From the NCBI RefSeq assembly GCF_000740895.1, contig NC_025263.1:1178001-1242000 (forward strand): DNA of 64,000 nt, in the 5' to 3' direction. The stretch comes from Theileria orientalis strain Shintoku (Eukaryota > Apicomplexa > Aconoidasida > Piroplasmida > Theileriidae). Shown piece by piece: positions 33,501 to 43,551 of the stretch. Below the pieces are notes generated by a model that saw nothing but the letters and a program-made list of their open reading frames with translations, had not been told where the DNA came from and searched no databases. Numbering within the stretch: the first letter of the stretch is position 1; each line of letters starts with the position of its first letter. The position numbers were made by a program, and so were the translations under genes.

Positions 33501-36043
33501 ATGCATAGGGTGTGTAGAGGAATCCCGAGAGTAGGCGCCGACATGGCCAGGATTCTGCCCAGAAGAAGGTTCTACAGCAGTTTAGAAGTAGTGGAGAGCG
33601 GAATTGGAGGCATAGAAAAGAATGGCGTCCTAAGAAAAGGAGCTGAGCAGCTGCAGAATCCTGACAGGCGTACGAGGCGCCTGGAGTCAGAGTTCCGTCA
33701 GGAATCTCTGGATTTCAGCTCTAAATTGTACTTGTGTGAAAGAGTTTCAGAAGTATGTGAGCTTTTTTCGGAAAACGCAACTAAACTTAGTGCAAATCAG
33801 CTGTTGCTGACGCTTTCAAGAATCATCCAGATCAATTCGATATCTGTGCGCTCCAAAAGTATAGATTATGACGAGGATATTGAGCCTCCGGAGGACTTTA
33901 AGGTTGACGCCATCGATAAAGGCCACGACTACTTCCCGGCGAACGAGTTCTGCCCGGTCCCACTAAATAGGCTTAAGTGTGTAAATGTTAAAAGGTTAGA
34001 CACTAGAGTGGTTGAAATTTTTATGAAGCTGATGAGTAAAATGGCCGAGATGGACAGAGAAAAGATACTTTACCTGAATAGAATGTGTAGATACATTAGC
34101 GGATACCACAGAAAGTTGGTTTTAAGCTCCTCAGAGGACCTGCTGGGAGCGTATGTGAGTCAAATGGACGCTAAAGACATGGTTAGAACTGCCATAGCCG
34201 TCGCAAGTGAGTCGGAGAATGTGGAATTTGTAAAAATATACATAGCGGAGTTGTTTAAGAATATAGACTCTCTAAACAAAGAGCAAAAGATGATAATATT
34301 CGAAACCATGTCAAAGGCCAAGAAGTGTTCAACAGTATTTTTAGTGAGATTTGCCGAATACATAAACGACTGTGCCAGCGCCGAAAGGGGATGTGGTATT
34401 GATGAGGTGGATTCATCAGACGTGGCAAGTTCCCGAGTTGACAGTGACCAGAAGTTTGGTGAAGGTGAGTACATTCAGTTCCTGTCGGTGTACAGCAAAA
34501 ACCAAAAGAGCATGCCAAGGCACCTGTTCAAACACCTGCTGGCACGGTGCCTGGTCGTCGATTTTAATAAACTCAGTTTGAGCAACGTGCTGGACCTCGT
34601 GTGGATATCAAACAAGTGTGGCAGTGTCGACTTGGTCCTGCCGAAGGTGACGGGACTGCTTACCAAGAAAATCGCGGAGATCGGCCCAGAAAGTTTAACT
34701 ATGCTCATTTGGTCGTACAGCAGTGGTAAAATGGAGAACCGGGGCTTCCACGAGGTGCTGGAGCAGGCGGCCATAGATGTATCGCAAGAGTTGACTCCAA
34801 AGAACATAGCGCTGTGTGCATACTCCTTGTCACTGAAAAGGGTACGTTTGTAGAAACTCCATGTTAATAAGTAAACTTTCAGGCTGACGGCTGTGAAAGT
34901 AGATTCCACAACCACATTCAAGGTATAATTTACACAACTAACACCCTGACCTTATATTAGTTACCCAGTTATGTGGTATTTTCATCTTTTGGTTGCCATT
35001 AGCCATCAATAACCGTCAAAAAAATGTGATATGAGATTGACTATATGGTGGTTTAACAGCTTTTAGGCGACATTGTTGCCAACATCAGTCACTTTAACGG
35101 GCTGGACCTGGCGATGCTTGCGTTCGCTTACTCGAGTGCGCTCTGCGGTTCGAATGTGCTACACCAGTGCATTCAGGAAGCAGCACTCAACTACGTGGAG
35201 GAGCTGCCGGCCGATTGCATCTCGAAACTGTTGGTTTCCTACGCGAGGATCCCTGGGAAGACGTCTCTCTTCAGCGCCTTCATGATGAGTTTTTTGCAAA
35301 GGATGCACCAATTCCCAGTCCACGAGTTCATACAGGTCATGTGGGCTTATTTGGTGATGAAATGTTACGAAAGAGCCTTCTGGACAACCTGTATTGAGGT
35401 GGTATCAAACAACTTTGAGCAAGTAATCAACGACCAGAGGTGCTACTTGCTCTACCCAGTTTTGAAGATAATAACGCAGAGTAAGTTCCATGTATGGTCA
35501 ATTTGGTTAAGTTTCGATTTTATCGATAATTGTAATAGTTACCATAATCTCCAGTGCTAGTAGTATATTTGCAACTGTTACCAACTCATTTGCAGTAAAT
35601 TTGGTCCCACTGACCAGTGATTTAACCAGGTTGATAAACCACACTAAAAAGTACTTTTGGGCAAGTCAACTTAAAAATAAAAACAGTGAGCTCGTATCGC
35701 AGGTAGTCAAACTGGTTGAAGGAGCCGAAAATGTCAAATGCGACCTTGATGTGGACAGCTTTCTTGTGGATGTGGCTTTCAGCTTAAATGGAACCAACTG
35801 TACTCTTCTCATATACAACGACACTAATACCTTTAATCGAGCACCAATCGGAGATTTGAGGTTAAAGGAGCTTTACCTCTCCAATAAAGGTAACGTTTGT
35901 AGGCTTGTAGATTTAGATAACTTGGTTTTAGCTGATGATAACTCCTATTAGGGTGTAAAATACTAAGAGTTCTCGAGGACTTCTGGGTCAACTTGGATAC
36001 ACCTTCGCAAGTTGCAATCATATCATCCCAGATCAAACAGTAA
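33501..36043 (+). CDS. RAP-domain protein, probably mitochondrial RNA-binding (second copy in window)
   Basis: Five exons, 33501-34841, 34883-34922, 35067-35480, 35596-35889 and 35952-36043, join to 726 aa. The first ATG, at 33501, gives MHRVCRGIPRVGADMARILP followed by RRRFYSS, an arginine-rich mitochondrial-type presequence with a plausible cleavage site. The body is helical repeats as in FASTK-like and heptatricopeptide proteins. Without the last splice the frame runs to a stop at 35951 and the RAP domain is incomplete; splicing the 62-nt intron 35890-35951 gives LRLKELYLSNKGCKILRVLE and then DFWVNLDTPSQVAIISSQIK, a clear RAP-type end. The upstream strands are VDSFLVDVAFSLNGTNCTLL. The gene starts 77 bp after the giant gene's stop. 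It is a distant relative, not a duplicate, of the RAP protein at 12984. Confidence 0.85.
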
Positions 36044-36354
36044 CCACTTGTAATATATCATATCATTCGAGATCGTTCAGTAATGCATTCCAATTTTACA
36101 GTTTGCTTGAGCTGTTTCATATTTTAATTTACTCAACTAGTTTACTACTCATTTACTCTACTAGTTTACTACTCATTTACTCTACTAGTGTGCTACTGTA
36201 TTCTATTACTGTGCTACTCTACTATTTTACTACTCTACTGTGCCAGTCTAAATGTGTTTATAAGTGGCATACAGCCTGTAAAGTTGGCACGTTAATACCC
36301 ATCATACAGTGCTTATAACTAAAATGTGATATGGTTGATGTTAAAATATTACGT
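36044..36354. repeat. Convergent intergenic gap with a 22-bp repeat
   Basis: 311 bp between two convergent genes. Positions 36120-36240 contain about five degenerate tandem units built on ctactagtttactactcatt, shading into shorter ctactgtg-type units. There is no gene. Confidence 0.8.
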
Positions 36355-38071
36355 TTATAGTGAAAATGTGGTTTGAGTTGGGCACGAGCCGAAGCAGAAG
36401 AAGGGCCTGAACGGCTTCTTGACGCTGATCGACAGCAGGCCGTTTCCTATCTTGAGCAGCACGGGGTTGGTCGGCGACAGTTGCACCTTGAACCCCGAGT
36501 CCTTGTTGCTGTTGATCAGCGTGCCGAACTTCGAGCGTCTGTCCTGGATGATGAAGTGGTTGTTGTCGAAGTAGAGCACCGAGTGGACTCTGCTCACTGA
36601 AATGTCCGTGAGTCTGATGTCCGAGTCGTGCCCCCTGCCTATGATGGCTGAGTTGTTCGACAGGGAGACTATGAAGTAGCCCTTGTCGTTCATGTTTTCC
36701 GGCTCCAGGACCAGGTACGGCGGCTGCGGCTGCTCAATGTCCACGAAGTCGTGTTCCTTGTTGTCGATGCATATCTTGTTCGGGTACATTGTGCCGCACA
36801 GCTCGCACGTCAGCTTCTGCCAGAAGTAGCTTTTGTTCGGCATTCCCTCCGTGGAGCAGTTCAACCTGCCCTTGATCCAGGATCTTATGCAACTCAGGTG
36901 CACGTAGGTCAGCGAGCCCTTGCAGTTGCAAGGCGTGATCAGCGGCCCGCTGGTGTCGTCGTTGCACAAACATATTCGGCACGTGTTATCGAGGTTCTCA
37001 GTCATTTGAATCTGCATATCAATTAGGGTGAGTCTTCGGTGTAGTTGTGTGTAACTAAGCTAACATGGTAATAACTAATGCTATTGTAATATTTTGTACT
37101 TATGTTAATATGCAACCAAAAACAGGTAGATCGGTATGTAACTATGTGCAAATAAAAAGTGAAGTATAATGGTGTTCTCATCTATCATCTAAGTATCTTG
37201 TTAACTTACGAGGTTCTCGACAGTCACACTAGTTCTACTCGTTGATAGGTCACACACTGTGGCTCCGTCATCGTCCTTTTCAAGGTCGCCCTTGGTCTTA
37301 TCTGTAGAGGAATCGTTGGGCATCGCGAACTTCGTCTTAGAAACAGGAGATCTGCCGGGCGTCACGGACACGCTCTCGCTGACTATTGACTCCGTATTCG
37401 CAGTCCCAGTGTTCGTCGGTGTGGAATTTAGAGATTCATTTACGGTTTCAGTGTCCACGTTGGTGGTTGCATTCGTGGCAACGGAGATGAGTTGCGGCCC
37501 ACTGACTTCTGCAGGCTCATTGATGAGGTCGTGCAAGTATGACAACGGCAGGCTCGAATTGTATGCCAGGTGGCGTACCACCAGCTTTACGCGGCCCAGC
37601 CGTATCTCGTCACCTTCATTCAGTGCAATTGGGAGACCTGCTGAGGGCTTAAAGTGGCCGAACACCTTTTTGTGCGCCTTCTCGCTTATCAGTCTCAGCA
37701 CTTCGTTGTTGTTTTCAAAAACTGACCGATCTGGTGAGGACACGAACGTCTTTCCGTCTTCCTGCGAAATTTTAACGAGTACTTGTGATCTCGGGTTAAT
37801 TCGCAGGTACGATTTCGTCTTCTCCTGGCCTGGGAATATGCGGCAGTTTGCTCCGTCGGATACTAGGAACAAGTCGGGATCTGAACGTTTGTTAAAACCG
37901 TGGTGTAAATTAAGTGAACTTACTGTAAAATCCTTTGCGAATGTTCAAATAGTGCCGATTGAAAAATTTATGTTCAAAGTCCAAAAGACCCGCAGTATCA
38001 TTGGCGTACGTGAGCCATCTTACTGATAAATCAGATGGGTATTTAACTAAACCAGACTTGTCAATCGACAT
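36355..38071 (-). CDS. RING-CH zinc-finger and FHA-domain protein (probable E3 ubiquitin ligase)
   Basis: Three exons. The first, from ATG at 38071 (MSIDKSGLVKYPSDLSVRWL), splices at 37921 or so to an exon giving NPDLFLVSDGANCRIFPGQE. That exon's block LNEGDEIRLGRVKLVVRHL looks like the end of a degenerate FHA fold. It is followed by a Thr/Ser-rich linker and then the last exon (36355-37011). That exon holds a RING-CH finger (TCRICLCNDDTSGPLITPCN, CKGSLTYVHLSCIRSW, LTCELC; C4HC3 pattern) and a typical FHA domain (IIGRGHDSDIRLTDISVSRV, with HSVLYF and FGTLIN). FHA domains bind phosphothreonine and RING-CH fingers recruit E2 enzymes, so a phospho-dependent ubiquitin ligase is the natural reading. 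No transmembrane segment is present, unlike MARCH-type RING-CH proteins. Confidence 0.9.
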
Positions 38072-39019
38072 CTCATATATGTTTAAAAATAATGATCATG
38101 TTAAAAAAACCGATTAAAAAAATCCTATACCCTAAATTTAAAAAATAAAATAAGATATTAAAAATTAAAATCAAAATGTGTTTGAGCGTTTAAAAAGCTC
38201 CAAATCTAAGGTGAAAAATGAAAATTCTACTTATAAATCACTAAATGGGCAACAGATCCAAAAATGAGGGCAGACTAAAGATAAATATGTATAAGTTTGG
38301 CAAGGAACAGAATGTATTTGGATATACGATATATGAAATGCCAGGACCTCTTGGCTGGCAAACAGCGCAATGAAGTATAAATAAGGACACACCCGATAAT
38401 TATTTAAATATAAATATTTACCATCAAATCGTGGCGAATTTTTAAAATAATATAATTTAAATCATTTTAGTTTGATTCTTTGGAATGTAACTAAAATTTC
38501 ACATCTTATATTATATATCGATTTTCAGTATTTTAGGTTTTGAAAATTTTATATTATTCTTTATATTTATCTATATTAATAAATACATTTAATTTTCATA
38601 TTCTTATATCAATATATTTTATACATGGCCATATTTTCGCTTTAAACTTGTTTTCATTACAATTTGTTTTATATTACTTTATATTTACATCTATATAAAC
38701 ACATTGCATATTACTTTCATCACCAACTTTTATTTGACTAAAATTTTATTATTTATACACTTTTATTTGAGTTTTATTGATTTAACTTTGTCCCCCATCA
38801 TACATTTATCGTATACGTAAATTAAAGCATATGTGATTATATATTCCTAGTATTTTTATTTAATTTGATAAGTCATAATTAACCGATTATATATAATTTA
38901 ATAAATCATTTTATGAATCAGTGTTTTAATACCCATAACATAAGCAACAATATTGTTGAACTTGATCAACTATAATTTTTATTTTAGAGTTCAAATTATA
39001 TTTTGTTATAATTTTAAAA
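38072..39019. promoter_or_regulatory. Very AT-rich divergent intergenic region
   Basis: 948 bp between the divergent starts of the RING-CH/FHA gene and SmD3, the longest gene-free stretch in the window and visibly the most AT-rich. It holds many short A/T runs and no ORF of note. I found no tandem array or RNA gene in it. It is presumably the two promoters. Confidence 0.55.
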
Positions 39020-39457
39020 ATGTCAATTGGAGCCCCGGTAAAATTGCTATATGAAGGCATCGGCCATATAGTAACAATAGAATTACAGAATTCGAACTTA
39101 TACAGAGGAACACTGGTAAGTTTGTACTTCGCGACATTGTTAACATTAAATGTTTTTCAGACAAATGTAGAAGACAATATGAACTGCCTGTTAGAAGGAG
39201 TTACAATGACCACCAAGGATGGAAGAACATTAGCTCTCGAGGTACGTCTCAAGTTAAGTAAAAATTACGTTTAGCAAGTTTATTTGAGAGGAGCACAGAT
39301 TCTGTTTATGATCTTCCCGGATATGCTAAGGCACGCACCAATGTTTAAGGCGAACCCTAAGGATAGGACGAAAACATTGCCTCAGTCAACAGGTCCTATG
39401 CCAACAAGGCCTGGAATGCCTTCAAACGTTCCAATGGGAGTAATGGGAAAAATGTAG
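39020..39457 (+). CDS. SMD3: Small nuclear ribonucleoprotein Sm D3
   Basis: Three exons, 39020-39115, 39161-39241 and 39275-39457, join to 119 aa. The Sm1 motif is MSIGAPVKLLYEGIGHIVTI with ELQNSNLYRGTL; the second exon gives TNVEDNMNCLLEGVTMTTKD; and Sm2 is QVYLRGAQILFMIFPDMLRH, which matches SmD3 in preference to other Sm proteins. The C-terminus is short and Met/Pro-rich (STGPMPTRPGMPSNVPMG) instead of the RG-rich tail of animal SmD3. SmD3 forms part of the heptameric ring on the Sm site of U1, U2, U4 and U5 snRNAs in the spliceosome. Intron lengths are 45 and 33 nt. Confidence 0.96.
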
Positions 39458-39908
39458 AATAGAATCCAATAGTATAACATGTTTTTGGTACACATACTAC
39501 ATCAACTAAACTAGTACTTCCAACACGAGTTTTGAAGACTCATTGTCATATTCTCAAATTAATTCATTAAAATAATTGTTGTTTATGTTATTTTATGTGT
39601 GTAATGAATTTTTTGGGCTAAACAATGGTAATTGGTTATGCTTATAACTGTGTGTTATTTAAATCATTTTATATTTGTTTGTACCATATTAATTGTTGTA
39701 TTATATATTATATAATTAGTTTGATATATTTAAGATCAAGTTTCGAGTATAGAGTACAATGATATCACACAGTACTTGATATGAATCACTGTATGATTGA
39801 TTTGATACAATAAGTGAAACAATGTTAATTTAATAATCGTTGAAATGATGTTAATTAATAAGTAATTTTAATATACAGAGGAATAATTATCGCAATAGTA
39901 GTAAAAAT
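39458..39908. other. Intergenic gap between SmD3 and the 1,137-aa orphan
   Basis: 451 bp, AT-rich. I see no gene; the shared ttaattaataag-type AT runs are simple sequence. Confidence 0.6.
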
Positions 39909-42900
39909 ATGGATTCTTCCCATAATATTGGAAAAAACGAGGAATTAGATAGTGATTCAGAGAATTATAGCTCAAATAATTATTCACACAGTAGCGAATG
40001 TTATAATGGTATTGAAAATGTGGAATCTGATAGCAGGTGTGTGTCGGAATCCGAGGAAATATTTGAAATGTTCTCAAAGGGAGTAACTGAGAATGATTTC
40101 AATGAATTTTGCGAATTATTCTCAAAAAAGGTGTTTAAATCAAACTCAGAATCATGTTACACAGAAAATAAATCAGGAGATGAAATAGGAACTGATTTAA
40201 ACTATAGTGATGAAAAGTTTTATGAATATAGTTACTCGGACCCCGAGTCGCAGGAGTTGCTCTGGGAAAGCTTGGAGTGGTTTGTTAACGTCCTAGAAGA
40301 ATTAAATCAGTTTCAATCACTAGGATTCGGAGTGACGTTTCTGATGAGTAAATTGAAGGTGTTGGTTGAGAAAGTAAAGGAAAATGAATCACCGAAAGTA
40401 TCGCAAAACTTAGAGTACTCGAAGAACATGGAGAATATAAGAAGGTGGATAGATTTCATAAATGTGTTCAGAGACGCAAATAACTCGATATACACAACGT
40501 ACACGCTGCTGGAGATCATGGAGATGAAGCTGGCACACATCAAGTGTAAGCTGATAAGAATGCTGCAGCTGAAACAAAGCAATAAGTGGAAGCTGATGGG
40601 AGCAAGCATGGGAATGTCAAGTCCACGGTCGAGTTCACAGGACCACGTCGAGAACACGCCGATAAACACGCCCTCAAGCACGACGACGGTCAGTAGCGAC
40701 AAGGGAGACGACGGTATATTGTGTGAAATATGGGACGAACAGCTGAAGAAGATGCAACTACTAGTGTTTAACAAGTTTAGACACTACCTAATAAATGTAA
40801 TAGAGCAGCTTAGGCAGCTGTATCCGAGTTGTAACTACTACCAAATGATACAGTTTATAGTGTATAGTGATCTGAAAGTACAAGTTATAGGAGGAGATGA
40901 CGCTGGTAACACCAATGGTGATAGTGACGTTAGTAATTTGTATAACGGCAACAACGATATTGATGGAAACCACAGGAATTTGGACATTAACAGCAATGAT
41001 GGCAATGATGATATAAAAAATGATATCAATGAAGTATATAAAGACACAGAGGAGATTTTGAAGAATTTGGAAAAATATTATTCGTCGAGGAACATGAATG
41101 AAGAAAAGGTTGAAAGTTATGTGAAAAGAATAGTGGACTTGAATAGAAGACTGATACCGAAGTTTGTGAAGATAAATAGTAAGTTGCCAATATACTACGA
41201 AGGGTACCTGAACGCATTGGTGTGTAACAACATACAGGACGGAGTGTTCCAGTTGATATCATCTAATGAACAAGGTAACTACAAGGAAGGGCACAAGGAA
41301 AAGGAAAATTATAGTGAAGAAGGATTGGAATATAAAAGTTGGATGCAAAAAATAAGTGTAGTTAAGCTGCTGAGTAAGACGAATTTGGAAGTAGTAGATG
41401 TGGTGAGGTGCTCATTTAACGGAGAAAGAAAGTTGGTAGTATTTACGCAAGGGTCAATGAGGGATCTGTTTAGTACGAGCGGTAGCATGGGAGGAAGTAG
41501 CTACAAGGACTACAAAGAGACGTACAAGGAGTTGTACAGGGACAGCATAATCATAAAGAATGACAAGGAGCAGGGAGCGGAAGGAGACGATGAGATATCA
41601 AGTAGCATATACTTCTGCACCGATAACCTGAACGAAGTGGCAAACAGAGAAATCGAAAAGGTGATGATAAGCATGCTCCCGAACTTTAATTGGTACCCGA
41701 AGTTTATGAAGTACCAGCACAACTATCAGAGTAGGCAGACCGACCACAACTACAGGACGGAGTACGAATTTGAAAACATAGACGAGGAGGTGAGAGAAGG
41801 AGCAGGAACGGACTACATAGAGTACAAGAGTCTGGAGGAGAAGATATGGTCGAACAGGCTTAACATGTTCAACAGCGTAAACGAAAGAAACATAAGGAAC
41901 ATGCTGCTGGGAAGAAACAACAACTTGGCAAAAAGAGTCGAGTACGAGTCGACAAACCTGTTGGTTAATAATAAGGTGCCATTTAAGGTACTGCTGGACT
42001 ACAATAACTACATACCAATCAAGTACACGTATAACGAGCCGGATAGTAGCAAAGAGGAGTGTGAAAAGGGGAATGGCAGAAGCAAGTTTGGCAGTAATAC
42101 GGATGGTAAGAGTGTTAATGACGTCGCTAGTAGGAAGAATAGTCACGATGGTAAGCTTAGTTCGACAATGGGTGCTGCGAATAACACTAGTAGGAGTAAG
42201 CCCAGTGTAAATACTGCTGGAATTAGTAATAGCAACGAAGGTCACACTAGCAGCAGCCTTGATCATGGTAACAACAGTAGTAGAAGTGTTAATAGAGGTG
42301 CAGCCAGAAGTCGAAGGAGAAACATGGATAAAAACAAAAACAACAGGTTAAGTAGTAGTGGAACCAGTGGAACCAGTGGTGACAGTGATAATAAAAAAAA
42401 TAATGCAGACGACGACAATGATTGGATAATAAGGTTATTCAACAGTAATACAAATAAAATATTTAAAAGTAGATGCATAGATATAGAGGTGGAAAGTGAC
42501 CTGTTCCCAGGATTTTACCTGTTCAACAACTATAAATTAAACTGCTTTATACTGCCGATACACGAAAAAAGGTTCCAAACACAGGAGACGTTTCAAAATT
42601 TTAGTAAAATGGTACAGAATAAAATAGACTTGATATACCCACCGTATCTACAGCAGGTGAATAAAATAATGAGTGATTCTAGCAACGGTAATAGTTGCAA
42701 CAGTGGTAACAGTAGCAAAGATGAATTGGGTGGTAAATTCACAGGCAATTACGGAGATTTTTTCACAACCTATCACACTAATTTGATAGTAGGAAGCAAG
42801 GATAAGATGATAATCAACCTGGTGTTTCACCTGGTCTGCTGCGACACGAGCATGGACGACGACGTGAACCCAATCGAGTACGCAGAGGACACGGAGGTGA

Positions 42901-43322
42901 TACTGAATCACGTAAAGAAGATGGAACCGGTGTTTAACGGGCTGAGCAGAATACTGGCAACATGTAGCAGGAGGAACATACAGACGATACACCTGCCAGC
43001 GTCGCTGAAGTGCTGCTACAAAGTTAACCAGTACAACAGCAGCGCAATCCAGGGGGACTTTCAAGCACACGCAACCAGTAGAGGCAGCCACCTGAACACC
43101 CAGTTGAGTCTCGGGACTGGCGCGGGCAGCAAGGAGGGAGTTCTCGAGTGCAACCACGACTACGTGAGGTGCCTGGCGGTGGTGTCGCACCTGGCCTCGC
43201 TACTGAACAAGAACAAGTGCGCGGTAAACAACATCAACCTGATCTTCCCGCAGCACCTGAAGCGGACGCTACTGCCGAAGACGGCAGCAAACATATTCAC
43301 GACCAGAGTGAACATGTTCTGA
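39909..43322 (+). CDS. Orphan 1,137-aa protein with low-complexity inserts
   Basis: A single-exon gene from ATG at 39909 (MDSSHNIGKNEELDSDSENY). I do not recognise the family. Ordered blocks appear at about 95-245 (helical, including EWFVNVLEELNQFQSLGFGV), 400-600, 640-710, 840-920 and a C-terminal block from about 955 to 1137. The C-terminal block has a Leu-rich, strand-like region (KMIINLVFHLVCCDTSMDDD, SRILATCSRRNIQTIHLPAS). The inserts are Asp/Asn-rich (NTNGDSDVSNLYNGNNDIDG) or Ser/Asn/Gly-rich (710-830). There is no signal peptide or membrane segment. Codon use changes from A/T-ending at the 5' end to strongly G/C-ending at the 3' end. It lies between SmD3 and MFAP1, but nothing ties it to splicing. 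Confidence 0.8.
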   Translation: MDSSHNIGKNEELDSDSENYSSNNYSHSSECYNGIENVESDSRCVSESEEIFEMFSKGVTENDFNEFCELFSKKVFKSNSESCYTENKSGDEIGTDLNYSDEKFYEYSYSDPESQELLWESLEWFVNVLEELNQFQSLGFGVTFLMSKLKVLVEKVKENESPKVSQNLEYSKNMENIRRWIDFINVFRDANNSIYTTYTLLEIMEMKLAHIKCKLIRMLQLKQSNKWKLMGASMGMSSPRSSSQDHVENTPINTPSSTTTVSSDKGDDGILCEIWDEQLKKMQLLVFNKFRHYLINVIEQLRQLYPSCNYYQMIQFIVYSDLKVQVIGGDDAGNTNGDSDVSNLYNGNNDIDGNHRNLDINSNDGNDDIKNDINEVYKDTEEILKNLEKYYSSRNMNEEKVESYVKRIVDLNRRLIPKFVKINSKLPIYYEGYLNALVCNNIQDGVFQLISSNEQGNYKEGHKEKENYSEEGLEYKSWMQKISVVKLLSKTNLEVVDVVRCSFNGERKLVVFTQGSMRDLFSTSGSMGGSSYKDYKETYKELYRDSIIIKNDKEQGAEGDDEISSSIYFCTDNLNEVANREIEKVMISMLPNFNWYPKFMKYQHNYQSRQTDHNYRTEYEFENIDEEVREGAGTDYIEYKSLEEKIWSNRLNMFNSVNERNIRNMLLGRNNNLAKRVEYESTNLLVNNKVPFKVLLDYNNYIPIKYTYNEPDSSKEECEKGNGRSKFGSNTDGKSVNDVASRKNSHDGKLSSTMGAANNTSRSKPSVNTAGISNSNEGHTSSSLDHGNNSSRSVNRGAARSRRRNMDKNKNNRLSSSGTSGTSGDSDNKKNNADDDNDWIIRLFNSNTNKIFKSRCIDIEVESDLFPGFYLFNNYKLNCFILPIHEKRFQTQETFQNFSKMVQNKIDLIYPPYLQQVNKIMSDSSNGNSCNSGNSSKDELGGKFTGNYGDFFTTYHTNLIVGSKDKMIINLVFHLVCCDTSMDDDVNPIEYAEDTEVILNHVKKMEPVFNGLSRILATCSRRNIQTIHLPASLKCCYKVNQYNSSAIQGDFQAHATSRGSHLNTQLSLGTGAGSKEGVLECNHDYVRCLAVVSHLASLLNKNKCAVNNINLIFPQHLKRTLLPKTAANIFTTRVNMF

Positions 43323-43551
43323 AAACGAGTACGACATAATGTGTTACTGTAAATACACGGAAGTATGTGCACAGATAGTCACAAAAACAGATAGTGGTAT
43401 TGAGAAACGAGTTTAAATTGATGTTAGCAGCCATCTTATAACGTAAATAGCAAATGTGTTGAGACTTTTATGATAAATTGTGTACACTATAATTCGTGAT
43501 AAGTGGTACCACAAACATAAAGTTTAGGTGAAATAATTTTACTGTAGAGTT

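Noticed and set aside
38072..39019. Centromere or subtelomeric element in the AT-rich gap
   Set aside because: The stretch is under 1 kb with no tandem array, and ordinary genes on both sides start right at its edges.
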